DNA from: an uncultured Bacteroidota bacterium
GTDB taxonomy: Bacteria; Bacteroidota; Bacteroidia; Bacteroidales; SZUA-534
Direction of reading: 5' to 3'
NCBI GenBank assembly: GCA_946414435.1
Contig: CAMKOM010000035.1
Location: forward strand, 1-32,082
DNA: 32,082 bases
The notes beneath the pieces are model-generated. The model was not told where the DNA came from, made no database searches, and saw only the letters and a list, made by a program, of their open reading frames with translations. This document shows, piece after piece, positions 1-7,170 of the stretch (position 1 is the stretch's first letter; every line of letters begins with the position of its first letter). The position numbers were made by a program, and so were the translations under genes.

Positions 1-324
1 ACAGGAAAAAGGAACAATCAGAGAGATTGAACATTATATTTGGAATGGATAATAAACAAAGTTGAACAAATAAAAGACTTGTCCGAAGGACAAAATCCGC
101 ATAACCGCGGATATGCGAAGCGCACCCCGATAGCTATCGGGACGTGGTAAGAAACAGGAAAAAGGAACAATCAGAGAGATTGAACATTATATTTGGAATG
201 GATAATAACCAAAGTTGAACAAATAAAAGACTTGTCCGAAGGACAAAATCTGCATAACCGCGGATGAGCGAAGCGTAATCCGTGGTAAGAACAGGAAAAG
301 GAAACAATCTGAAAGATTGAACAT
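1..324. repeat. Palindromic REP-like repeat copies upstream of transposase
   Basis: Two nearly complete copies of a ~135-150 bp unit (about 1-151 and 152-289) plus the first ~35 bp of a third (to 324). Each full copy holds three hairpins: a weak one around AATCNGARAGATT, a perfect TTGTCC-GAA-GGACAA (79-93 and 232-246), and a larger stem ACCGCGGAT/ATCCGTGGT enclosing AGCGAAGCG (257-286 in the second copy). In the first copy the large stem is interrupted by the perfect palindrome CCCGATAGCTATCGGG (126-141). The same unit recurs after the transposase gene. Each full copy also contains TATATTTG (35-42, 188-195), a match to the Bacteroidota -7 promoter box. No gene is seen here. Confidence 0.85.
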
Positions 325-338
325 AAAACAATTACACA

Positions 339-788
339 ATGAGTTACACTCGCTTTTTATACCACATTGTTTTCCGCACAAAATGCAGTTTGAATACCAT
401 TCCCGAATCTCACGAGAAAGATTTATATGCCTACATATTGGGATTCGTGAATAATAAAAATGCCGTTTTATACAGAATTGGCGGAATGCCGAATCATATT
501 CATATGCTCGTTGATTTGCCACCGATGCTGTCTGTGGCGTCTTTTATGCAAGAGTTGAAAATCGCGACAAGTAAGTGGCTTAAGACAAAATCTGAATTTC
601 CCGATTTTCAAGGTTGGGCCGAAGGATATGCTGCGTTTACATATAGTTTGAAAGAAAAGGAAACCGTCATTAATTATATTAAAAATCAAAAGGAACACCA
701 TAAGGCGGAAACCTTTGAAGATGAGTACAGACGTTTTATTGAAGAAAGTGGAATCCAGATAGATGAGAAATATTTCCTGAAAGATTAG
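339..788 (+). CDS. REP-associated Y1 (IS200-like) transposase
   Basis: A 149-residue single-strand HUH transposase/nuclease of the IS200/REP-associated tyrosine transposase group. The HUH motif is HIH at residues 53-55 (within PNHIHMLV). The likely catalytic tyrosine is Y113 in INYIKNQ. The segment FQGWAEGYAAF (90-100) is typical of the family. The length is normal, so it may be intact. Such enzymes nick single-stranded palindromic DNA through a 5'-phosphotyrosine link. Here the gene lies among copies of a hairpin-rich repeat on both sides, which suggests that it mobilises or maintains them (inference). A terminator follows immediately. Confidence 0.9.
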   Translation: MSYTRFLYHIVFRTKCSLNTIPESHEKDLYAYILGFVNNKNAVLYRIGGMPNHIHMLVDLPPMLSVASFMQELKIATSKWLKTKSEFPDFQGWAEGYAAFTYSLKEKETVINYIKNQKEHHKAETFEDEYRRFIEESGIQIDEKYFLKD

Positions 789-792
789 GTTC

Positions 793-812
793 ACTCTTTC
801 AGAGTGTTTTTC
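793..812 (+). terminator. Intrinsic terminator after transposase
   Basis: CACTCT-TTC-AGAGTG stem-loop (793-807) followed by five T, starting 5 bp after the transposase stop codon. The TTC triloop mirrors the GAA triloops of the surrounding repeats. Confidence 0.65.
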
Positions 813-828
813 TTTGTGGGTTGTAGGC

Positions 829-1160
829 CGGCAGTTGCGCTTCGCTTACTGCCGGTTATGCAAATCGCATCTTTCAGATGCATTTTTGAATGTCTATCAG
901 AAGGATTAAACGGTATAAGTAAAACTGAAATGCATTGTCCGAAGGACAAAATCTGCATAACCGCGGATGAGCGAAGCGTAATCCGTGGTAAGAACAGGAA
1001 AAGGAAACAATCTGAAAGATTGAACATTATATTTGGAATAATAAGCAAAGTTGAACTGATAAAAGACTTGTCCGAAGGACAAAATCTGCATAACCGCGGA
1101 TAAGCGAAGCGCAATCCGTGGTAAGAAACAGGAACAGGAAACAATCTGAAAGATTGAACA
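829..1160. repeat. REP-like repeats downstream of transposase
   Basis: The 386 bp between the transposase and the next gene is mostly repeat. It holds a hairpin CCGGCAGT/ACTGCCGG (829-856) whose loop is the reverse complement of the AGCGAAGCG core, and GCATCT-TTC-AGATGC (868-882). A partial copy (about 930-992) has TTGTCC-GAA-GGACAA at 935-949 and the large hairpin at 960-989. A full copy (993-1125) has the same hairpins at 1068-1082 and 1093-1122, plus TATATTTG at 1028-1035. The first 35 bp of another unit follows (1126-1160). The next gene starts 14 bp later. Confidence 0.85.
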
Positions 1161-1174
1161 AAAGCGTATATGAT

Positions 1175-2290
1175 ATGAAACGAACATTCAACATTATCGT
1201 GGCTGTTTTGCCGATTCTTCTCGCCCCTCTCGCCACCACCGCTCAATACTTTTCCGCTGAAGCCGATGTTGAGCGGTTGCTGAAGACCGATTCGGTGGCG
1301 TTGCACCTGACCATTGACAACTATAACTTCCTTTGGAACAACGAGTTCTTTGGTCCGATAGTTGAAGGCTACACCCTCATTGGCTACAATCTGCAGCCAG
1401 CGCTCGAGTACCATTTTTCGCCAAACATAAAGGCGAAGGCGGGTGTGCGGCTCACCAAATATTCGGGTCTCGACAAGTTTACCGACTGTCTGCCAGTCTA
1501 TTCCGTCACTTGGCACACCGACAAACTTGCCGTTACGATGGGCACCATCGAAGGCGCGTCGTTCCACCGCCTGCCCGAACCCATTATGTTCCGCGAGCGC
1601 CAACTCACCAACAACTACGAGAACGGTATGCAGATTGTGTACAACACCAGCCGCCTTTTTACTGATGTGTGGGTCGATTGGCAGGACTTTATCTTCCACG
1701 GCGACAACAAGAAAGAGCAGATTTACGGCGGCCTGTCGGTTGGTTGGAAGGCTTTGCAGACCGATGCTCTCGAAGTTGAGTTGCCCGCTTCGTTTACCAT
1801 TTTCCACCGTGGTGGGCAGATTGACACCGACACCACCCCGATGCGGCTGTTCTACTACGTCTCGGGCGGCGCGCGGCTCACTCACCACACCAGCGGTTTC
1901 GTAAGCGGCATTGGCGCGTCATCGCAAGTGATTGGTTACAAAGACAATTCGCCCACGCCCGAAAGTCTCTACCAGAGTGGTTGGGGTTGGTTGTCCGATG
2001 TCAGGCTGATGCACGGGAAGAGCAGCCTTTCAGTTGGCTATTGGCTTGCCGACAGTTTCATCGCCCAACAAGGTAACCCGATGTATATGTGCAAGTCGTA
2101 CGACGGCACCACCGACCAGCAAAAACGCAGTATGCTCACAGGTGAATTGAATCTTGCCAAAGACATAACCGACTATTTCACAGCCGCTTTGACGGCTGTC
2201 GGTTACTACGACATCAAAAATTCGGCGTTCGACTACACTTACGCCTTCACCTTCATTCTTCGCCCCGATTTTGTGCTTTGGCAGCGGTGA
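1175..2290 (+). CDS. Predicted secreted/outer-membrane beta-rich protein, unknown function
   Basis: A 371-residue protein with a signal peptide (MKRTFNIIVAVLPILLAPLA, predicted cleavage after TTAQ). It is rich in alternating aromatic/polar strands and has an aromatic C-terminal stretch ending RPDFVLWQR, as expected of a small outer-membrane beta-barrel or an exported barrel-like protein. I do not recognise the family. I chose the ATG at 1175 because it gives a clean signal peptide; the upstream in-frame ATG (1118) lies inside the repeat. A C-terminal remnant of a homologous gene is present at 8489-8536, about 6.2 kb downstream. Confidence 0.7.
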   Translation: MKRTFNIIVAVLPILLAPLATTAQYFSAEADVERLLKTDSVALHLTIDNYNFLWNNEFFGPIVEGYTLIGYNLQPALEYHFSPNIKAKAGVRLTKYSGLDKFTDCLPVYSVTWHTDKLAVTMGTIEGASFHRLPEPIMFRERQLTNNYENGMQIVYNTSRLFTDVWVDWQDFIFHGDNKKEQIYGGLSVGWKALQTDALEVELPASFTIFHRGGQIDTDTTPMRLFYYVSGGARLTHHTSGFVSGIGASSQVIGYKDNSPTPESLYQSGWGWLSDVRLMHGKSSLSVGYWLADSFIAQQGNPMYMCKSYDGTTDQQKRSMLTGELNLAKDITDYFTAALTAVGYYDIKNSAFDYTYAFTFILRPDFVLWQR

Positions 2291-2323
2291 GGCATCGCAT
2301 AAATCCAAATAAAACAGCAAAAT

Positions 2324-3226
2324 ATGTCGAAAGGAAGTTATTACAACCGCTATCTGTGGCTGCTGAACACGTTACTACTGGCCAAAAAGATTTCTTTCGA
2401 GGATATCAGTTCGAATTGGGAGTTGGATTTTAATTGCAAGCTGCCCAAACGCACCTTCCACCAATATAAGAAGGATTTGGAAAAGATGTTTGATGTTGAG
2501 GTGGCGTGCGACACCCACCATGGCTATCTCTATTACATTGCTAATTTCAATGAATTCAAGAGAAACCCAAGCCGTCAGTGGCTGCTGAACACGTTTTGTG
2601 CATCGAACCTTGTGCAGGCTGGCGAGCAGATAAAGGAACGCATTGTGTATGAGGATATTCCCGAAAGTCCAGAATATTTGTCGTTCATTATCGATGCAAT
2701 GAAACGGAGCCGAAAGGTTGAAATCACATACCAATCGTATCAGGAAGAAAATAAATCAGTACATATCGTAAGCCCCTATTGCATTCGTTTGTTCCACCAG
2801 CATTGGTATCTGCTTGGCTATTCCGAGCAGCGGGCGGCCTTGCTGCATTTCGCCCTCAATCGGATGCAGAGCCTCACCGTAACCGACGAGCCATTTGTCT
2901 ATCCCGCCGACGATTTCTCGCCCGAAGCCTTTTACCAGTTTTATTCGGGCATTTATGTCGATGATAATCTACCATTAGAGGATGTCCGTCTGCGGACGTA
3001 CGACAAACTTTGGTGCTATTTGCGCGCCTTGCCGCTGCACCAATCGCAAACCGAAGTTGCCCAAACCGACACCTACGTCGATTTCAAATACACCCTTCGA
3101 ATAACCCCCGATTTCATTCAGGAACTGCTCAAACGCGGCAAACAAATCGAAGTCTTAGAGCCGAAAAGTTTGAGGGAGCGAGTGCAGGAAGAATTGCAGG
3201 AAGCGTTAATGTTGTATAAGAAATAA
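2324..3226 (+). CDS. WYL-domain transcriptional regulator
   Basis: A 300-residue protein. The N-terminal ~75 residues are a helical DNA-binding region of the type found in Bacteroidota WYL proteins (KRTFHQYKKDLEKMFDVEV). From about residue 115 there is a WYL domain with the signature HWYLLGY (W161-Y162-L163) and an arginine-rich neighbourhood typical of ligand-binding WYL folds. A C-terminal WCX-like portion ends near residue 295. WYL regulators often control defence genes and are thought to sense nucleic-acid or nucleotide ligands (family knowledge). The next gene, a predicted nuclease, starts 15 bp after the stop, suggesting co-transcription. Confidence 0.88.
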   Translation: MSKGSYYNRYLWLLNTLLLAKKISFEDISSNWELDFNCKLPKRTFHQYKKDLEKMFDVEVACDTHHGYLYYIANFNEFKRNPSRQWLLNTFCASNLVQAGEQIKERIVYEDIPESPEYLSFIIDAMKRSRKVEITYQSYQEENKSVHIVSPYCIRLFHQHWYLLGYSEQRAALLHFALNRMQSLTVTDEPFVYPADDFSPEAFYQFYSGIYVDDNLPLEDVRLRTYDKLWCYLRALPLHQSQTEVAQTDTYVDFKYTLRITPDFIQELLKRGKQIEVLEPKSLRERVQEELQEALMLYKK

Positions 3227-3241
3227 CACAGTTCTCGTATT

Positions 3242-3976
3242 ATGATAGTAAAGTACAAACAAAATGTGATTAATTCGAAAGAAGAATTGATTTCAAATTA
3301 TGGGTGTAAAGAGTTTGCCTCACCATATCGTTCAACTATTCCGTTGATTGAATTAGCTTATGGCAATAATGATTTATTAAAAGGACTACTTCCTTTTAGT
3401 GAAAATGCAGAGCTCGTTTTTGAATATGAAACTCCCGTGAAAAAGGGGGAAGGCCCGCCATCTTGTACGGATTTAGTGATATTGGACAATGAAATAAGTT
3501 ATTTTATAGAGGCAAAAAGATTAGAACCGCTATATTCAAGTGTTGAGCAATGGTTAAAAGGTGGAGGTGATAATCGGGAAGTAGTGTTGGAAGGCTGGTT
3601 AGAATATATAAACAAAAGATGTAATAAAAGTTTAACGATAGAAAATGTTGAGCATCTTGTCTATCAAGTTGTTCATCGTTTTGCTTCTGTATGTAAAATA
3701 GAGAAAGAAGCAGAGTTAGTGTATGTTTTATTTTGTCCTCAAAATACTCCTAATTATTTAAATGAATTGAAATCATTAAAAGCACTTGTTGGGGATTCAA
3801 TTCCAATAAAATTGATTTCAATGGATATTACAGATAACGAACTTTCTGATTTAGAGACTCGCTGGGACAACAAGGCAAGAGATTTGTCGGAGGAAGTAAG
3901 ACAAATTTTAGTTGAACAAAATCCAGCAATGAGATTTTGCAACATAGAAAAAACTGAAATTGTTGCGAATAAATAA
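3242..3976 (+). CDS. PD-(D/E)XK nuclease-like protein, AT-rich
   Basis: A 244-residue protein that I do not recognise by name. A PD-(D/E)XK-type core is visible: D77 in CTDLVILD, then E90-A-K92 in YFIEAKR, with a possible upstream acidic helix residue E37. Beyond the core, residues 130-200 look like an alpha/beta extension. The gene is clearly more AT-rich than the upstream genes and uses many A/T-ending codons, which suggests a separate origin. It starts 15 bp after the WYL gene and its stop is followed directly by a perfect hairpin. Nuclease activity is inferred from the motif only. A restriction- or defence-type role is plausible from context. Confidence 0.65.
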   Translation: MIVKYKQNVINSKEELISNYGCKEFASPYRSTIPLIELAYGNNDLLKGLLPFSENAELVFEYETPVKKGEGPPSCTDLVILDNEISYFIEAKRLEPLYSSVEQWLKGGGDNREVVLEGWLEYINKRCNKSLTIENVEHLVYQVVHRFASVCKIEKEAELVYVLFCPQNTPNYLNELKSLKALVGDSIPIKLISMDITDNELSDLETRWDNKARDLSEEVRQILVEQNPAMRFCNIEKTEIVANK

Positions 3977-4045
3977 TTATGCAAATCAAATTATGCGATT
4001 TGCATAATGTGATTCGCATAAAATTCGACTTGCAAGTTCGCATAA
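3977..4045. promoter_or_regulatory. Cluster of TTATGC/GCATAA inverted repeats
   Basis: A perfect 11-bp inverted repeat TTATGCAAATC/GATTTGCATAA (3977-4007) begins right after the stop of the upstream gene. TTATGC or its complement GCATAA occurs five times in 69 bp (3977, 3991, 4002, 4016, 4040), with TTCGCATAA twice. No T-tract follows, so this looks more like an operator array or a small repeat than a classic terminator. A one-mismatch -7 box (TACATTTA, 4072-4079) lies between it and the next gene. Confidence 0.45.
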
Positions 4046-4112
4046 GGATATGAATCTGTATGAAAAATAATTACATTTAGTGCAGAGTATTAACTATTAA
4101 ATTATTACGACT

Positions 4113-5054
4113 ATGGCAAAGAAAAAAGAATATTCAGGCAGGGGACTACATAATTCGGCATTAAAAGAATCTTTTAAAAGTGGTAATTTAAAAGGGCTTT
4201 TGGATATTGTAAGAAAAGATAAAGAGTTGATTTTTCAGATTAGAGAGAATTACGTAAACATTTATTATCAAGGTGGATGTCTTGCAAAAATCGGAGAACG
4301 AAGTATTCAATTCGATGAGAATTTCTTTATGAATGCGGAAACAAAAAAGGATGGATGGGATCACGAGAAATGTTTAAAGGAAAAAAAAGAATGGTTGGAA
4401 GAACTAAAAACAAATAAGGATTATGAGAAATATGTTGTTAAAATGAAAGAAAAAATGAAAAAGCATTGGAACTGGTTGCAGAATCGCCCCAAGGATAGAC
4501 GTGACTATTCCGAGAAGAATGTACAACAATTATTATGTGCAAGTAATAAAGAAGATTCAGACTATACCATTATTGATTTGGAATTTGAAGTTAGTATAAA
4601 TTCAGGATATAAGTATTTAAAAACAGATAATGATAGAGATTGTAGAAATGATAAAAAACCACGTTTTGACATTATTGCCGTAAGAAACATCGATAAACGA
4701 TTATGTGTAATTGAACTCAAATGTGGTACTGGTGCGTTGCAAGGAGATGCAGGACTTAAAGACCACGCAGATTCATTTGAAGGGACAATTAAAAGAAACC
4801 CAGCATTTTTCGTGGAAGAAATTAAGAAAATTGTTGAAGACAAAAAATATTTAGAACTGTTAAGCAAAGATTTCTCAATAAACGAGAAGGATCCCGAATT
4901 TATGTTTGCCTTTGTGGCAAGCGATAAAGAAAAAGAGGAACAAGAATGGGCTGAAATGATTAAACAAATGCGGGATCAAAAATGTACAATGTATAAGGTT
5001 ATGAAGTTAGAAACTGATGGTAGTTATAGATTAGGGAACGAGTGTAGAGTGTAA
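4113..5054 (+). CDS. Second PD-(D/E)XK nuclease-like protein, AT-rich
   Basis: A 313-residue protein, not recognised by name. The N-terminal half (1-135) is charged and helical, lysine/glutamate-rich around residues 85-120. The C-terminal half has a PD-(D/E)XK-like core: acidic strand DLEFEV (155-160), D186 in PRFDIIAV, and E201-L-K203 in VIELKCG. After it comes LKDHADSFEGTI and a C-terminal strand FMFAFVASDKE. It shows no clear similarity to the nuclease gene just upstream outside the motif, so the two are different families rather than a duplication. It is strongly AT-rich. A perfect terminator follows at 5085-5116. Confidence 0.65.
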   Translation: MAKKKEYSGRGLHNSALKESFKSGNLKGLLDIVRKDKELIFQIRENYVNIYYQGGCLAKIGERSIQFDENFFMNAETKKDGWDHEKCLKEKKEWLEELKTNKDYEKYVVKMKEKMKKHWNWLQNRPKDRRDYSEKNVQQLLCASNKEDSDYTIIDLEFEVSINSGYKYLKTDNDRDCRNDKKPRFDIIAVRNIDKRLCVIELKCGTGALQGDAGLKDHADSFEGTIKRNPAFFVEEIKKIVEDKKYLELLSKDFSINEKDPEFMFAFVASDKEKEEQEWAEMIKQMRDQKCTMYKVMKLETDGSYRLGNECRV

Positions 5055-5084
5055 TTATAAAAGCAGCAATATCAATCATTTACC

Positions 5085-5116
5085 AAGCACGAGTCCCACA
5101 GTTCGTGCTTTTTTTT
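5085..5116 (+). terminator. Rho-independent terminator
   Basis: Perfect 8-bp stem AAGCACGA/TCGTGCTT (5085-5092 and 5103-5110) with a run of T to 5116. It lies 31 bp after the stop of the 4113-5054 gene and separates the nuclease pair from the next operon. Confidence 0.9.
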
Positions 5117-5146
5117 CGTCAAATAATTTCCACCTGTGCAGAGTTC

Positions 5147-5198
5147 TTGCATACGTAAAACGTATATGTATATAGAAACGTTTTAAAAAGGAGGAACT
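5147..5198 (+). promoter_or_regulatory. Sigma70-like promoter, dyad and strong Shine-Dalgarno
   Basis: TTGCAT (5147-5152) and TATATA (5169-5174) are 16 bp apart, resembling a canonical -35/-10 pair. They overlap a perfect dyad ATACGT-AAA-ACGTAT (5151-5165), a possible operator. AAGGAGG (about 5188-5194) precedes the ATG at 5199. Such a strong Shine-Dalgarno is unusual in Bacteroidota. Confidence 0.45.
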
Positions 5199-5717
5199 AT
5201 GGAAAGAGAATTAAGTGAGCGGTATCATTTCAATCCCACCGATTTTGATGAGAACGGTTGCAGATTAGCCGACGGAAAAACATTCCGCGATGTGGTGAAG
5301 GATTTTGAGTATGCTTTTCATCGTGCGCATACAACGGAGTATGCGTTGAATCTGTATGCCAATTCGCAGACAATGAGACTATTGGCGAAATCGAATAATG
5401 CGGAGCCATTTATGATTTACGGAATGGACTTGAACTGTGGCCACAACTTCAACCCGAAGGATGACCCATTCATCAACAAATGTATGGATGAGTATAGCGA
5501 GAATGTGCTTGTGTATGGCATCGACTCTGCCTATATGACTGATTTTGATGAATTTGGCACGCCAATACTCAATGATGACAGCGAGATTTTTCCTTTGACA
5601 TTGTTGGTTGACAACACAATGAGGGATGACGAGATCCGCTTGTCGACACCAACAACCGACGATGACGGCGATTTGGAGCCAGTAACTAACGATGTACCAC
5701 AAAAAGAATATGTATAA
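5199..5717 (+). CDS. Unknown protein, module A (paralogous to 6231-7106 N-terminus)
   Basis: A 172-residue acidic protein of no recognised family, with no signal peptide or membrane segment. Segments shared with the gene at 6231: YHFNPTDFDENG, LVYGIDSAYMTDFDEFG, and LLAKSNNAEPFM followed by YGM. The C-terminus is Asp-rich. The start is well supported by AAGGAGG upstream. The gene heads a run of tightly packed genes (11 bp gap, then two ATGA overlaps). The paralogue carries an extra ~40-residue insertion near residues 35-60 and a C-terminal extension. Function unknown. Confidence 0.75.
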   Translation: MERELSERYHFNPTDFDENGCRLADGKTFRDVVKDFEYAFHRAHTTEYALNLYANSQTMRLLAKSNNAEPFMIYGMDLNCGHNFNPKDDPFINKCMDEYSENVLVYGIDSAYMTDFDEFGTPILNDDSEIFPLTLLVDNTMRDDEIRLSTPTTDDDGDLEPVTNDVPQKEYV

Positions 5718-5728
5718 ATCGGTTTAAT

Positions 5729-5938
5729 ATGTTGAATATGAAGAATATCACAAACCTAGTCAAATTGACGATAGGCCAATCCTATTGGCGGATAATGCTG
5801 TTGACAGACCAATCAAAAGTGCGGGAGAACAGGCGGCAAGTTCTGTCAATGTCGCTAAAGGATTGGGAGAAACAGATGTCGGAAGTATTAGCGAATAAGT
5901 CAGTTAACAACAATGTATCACCGAAAAAACAATTATGA
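5729..5938 (+). CDS. Small unknown protein in module operon
   Basis: A 69-residue basic protein, not recognised. It lies 11 bp after the preceding stop, and its TGA overlaps the next ATG (ATGA at 5935-5938). This coupling is the main reason to believe it is expressed. The middle part (about 25-55) is charged and helical. An internal ATG (codon 4, 5738) is an alternative start. Confidence 0.6.
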   Translation: MLNMKNITNLVKLTIGQSYWRIMLLTDQSKVRENRRQVLSMSLKDWEKQMSEVLANKSVNNNVSPKKQL

Positions 5939-6213
5939 TGGAAACAACGCAAGAAAAGAAGGATTGGGGATTGGTTCACACCCCGAACGGCGAATGGATT
6001 TACGAGTATAATGCTGTATTTGTGCCATATAAGTACGTGGCATTATTGCTGATTAAGGCTAAACGTCAGGGTAAGAAACTCGCCGTTTATCGCCAATCGA
6101 AGGACTCGTTTTGGTGCTACAGACACCAACTGAAGGCTCTCGGGTTTGGCAATCATAAGGAGCCGCGCCACGAATTAAAAATCACGAAAAAGCCGAAACA
6201 CAATGAGTTATGA
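5935..6213 (+). CDS. Unknown small protein, module B (paralogous to 6231-7106 C-terminus)
   Basis: A 92-residue protein, not recognised. The segment HTPNGEWIYEYNAVFVP, then IKAKRQGKKL and FWCYRHQLK, matches the C-terminal part of the 6231-7106 protein (HTPNGEWIYGHHTFCVP, MAKRQGREL, AWCYKREIR). It is linked by 4-bp ATGA overlaps to the genes on both sides. The C-terminus is lysine-rich. Module B therefore exists once as a separate protein and once fused to module A, suggesting that the two modules act together. Confidence 0.75.
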   Translation: MMETTQEKKDWGLVHTPNGEWIYEYNAVFVPYKYVALLLIKAKRQGKKLAVYRQSKDSFWCYRHQLKALGFGNHKEPRHELKITKKPKHNEL

Positions 6214-6230
6214 ATTTTAAATGTGCTTTT

Positions 6231-7106
6231 ATGCAGAAGGGAAATACCAAAACATATCATTTCAACCCAGCCGATTATGATGAGAGCGGCCGCAGGCTGA
6301 CCGATGGAAATCCGTTACGCGATTTGGTGAAGGATTTCGAGCGTGACTTTCACGAAAGTATGCTAACGAATTTGAAAAAGGTTCTAGGCACTGTTGAGGA
6401 CTTTGATTGCGATTTCGACTACGCACATTCAACCGAATATGCATCGTGTATGTACGCCAATCGGCAGACAATGAATTTGTTGGCAAAATCAAACAACGCG
6501 GAGCCTTTTATGACGTACGGAATGGAATTGTATCACGGCTCCGTTTTCAACCCCTCAAAAGATTCGGCTCTAAATAAAAACTATGACAAGTGGAGCGAAA
6601 CAGTGCTTGTATACGGCATCGATTCAGCTTTTCTGACTGAATTCGATGAATACGGCTATCCAGTAATCGATGTTGATGCGGGAATCTATCCGTTAACCTT
6701 GCTGATTGACAATGCAATGAGCGATAGCGAAATTCGGTTGGCATCGTCCCTGACGGATGACGGTATAATGATTTATGTACCTGAACAGATATGTGTGATG
6801 GAAACCAAGCCTGACAATGTGGTTGCTGACCTTACTCACACGCCAAATGGCGAATGGATATATGGCCACCATACTTTCTGTGTGCCAGAATCGCTATCCG
6901 TCAGAATCAGGGCGATGGCAAAACGGCAAGGTCGGGAACTATTGTTTCATAAAATGCCTGTAGGGTTGGCTTGGTGTTATAAGCGCGAGATTAGAGATGT
7001 CAGTTTAAGGCATTTCCCGTTGACAATAGGGGAATTGGAAATAATGTGGAGCATCTTAAATCCGCAAATAGTGCGGGATGCCAGAGACCGTCTATTCGCA
7101 ATTTAG
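6231..7106 (+). CDS. Unknown protein, fusion of modules A and B
   Basis: A 291-residue protein. Residues ~1-175 match the protein at 5199 (YHFNPADYDESG, LLAKSNNAEPFMTYGM, LVYGIDSAFLTEFDEYG), with an insertion of ~40 residues. Residues ~200-255 match the protein at 5935 (HTPNGEWIYG, MAKRQGREL, WCYK). I chose the ATG at 6231 because it puts eight residues before the shared YHFNP, exactly as in the paralogue. The ATG at 6210, which overlaps the previous stop as ATGA, is the alternative and would add seven residues. No known family, signal peptide or membrane segment is recognised. Confidence 0.78.
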   Translation: MQKGNTKTYHFNPADYDESGRRLTDGNPLRDLVKDFERDFHESMLTNLKKVLGTVEDFDCDFDYAHSTEYASCMYANRQTMNLLAKSNNAEPFMTYGMELYHGSVFNPSKDSALNKNYDKWSETVLVYGIDSAFLTEFDEYGYPVIDVDAGIYPLTLLIDNAMSDSEIRLASSLTDDGIMIYVPEQICVMETKPDNVVADLTHTPNGEWIYGHHTFCVPESLSVRIRAMAKRQGRELLFHKMPVGLAWCYKREIRDVSLRHFPLTIGELEIMWSILNPQIVRDARDRLFAI

Positions 7107-7170
7107 ACAGAACCCGTGCTGGATCGCTACACTATAATCGCTTTTGTAAATAATTAAAAATAAAATCAAT

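Noticed and set aside
791-1888. Minus-strand 365-residue open frame
   Set aside because: It runs antisense to the outer-membrane protein gene and through the repeats; the composition looks like a reverse-frame shadow and no domain is visible.
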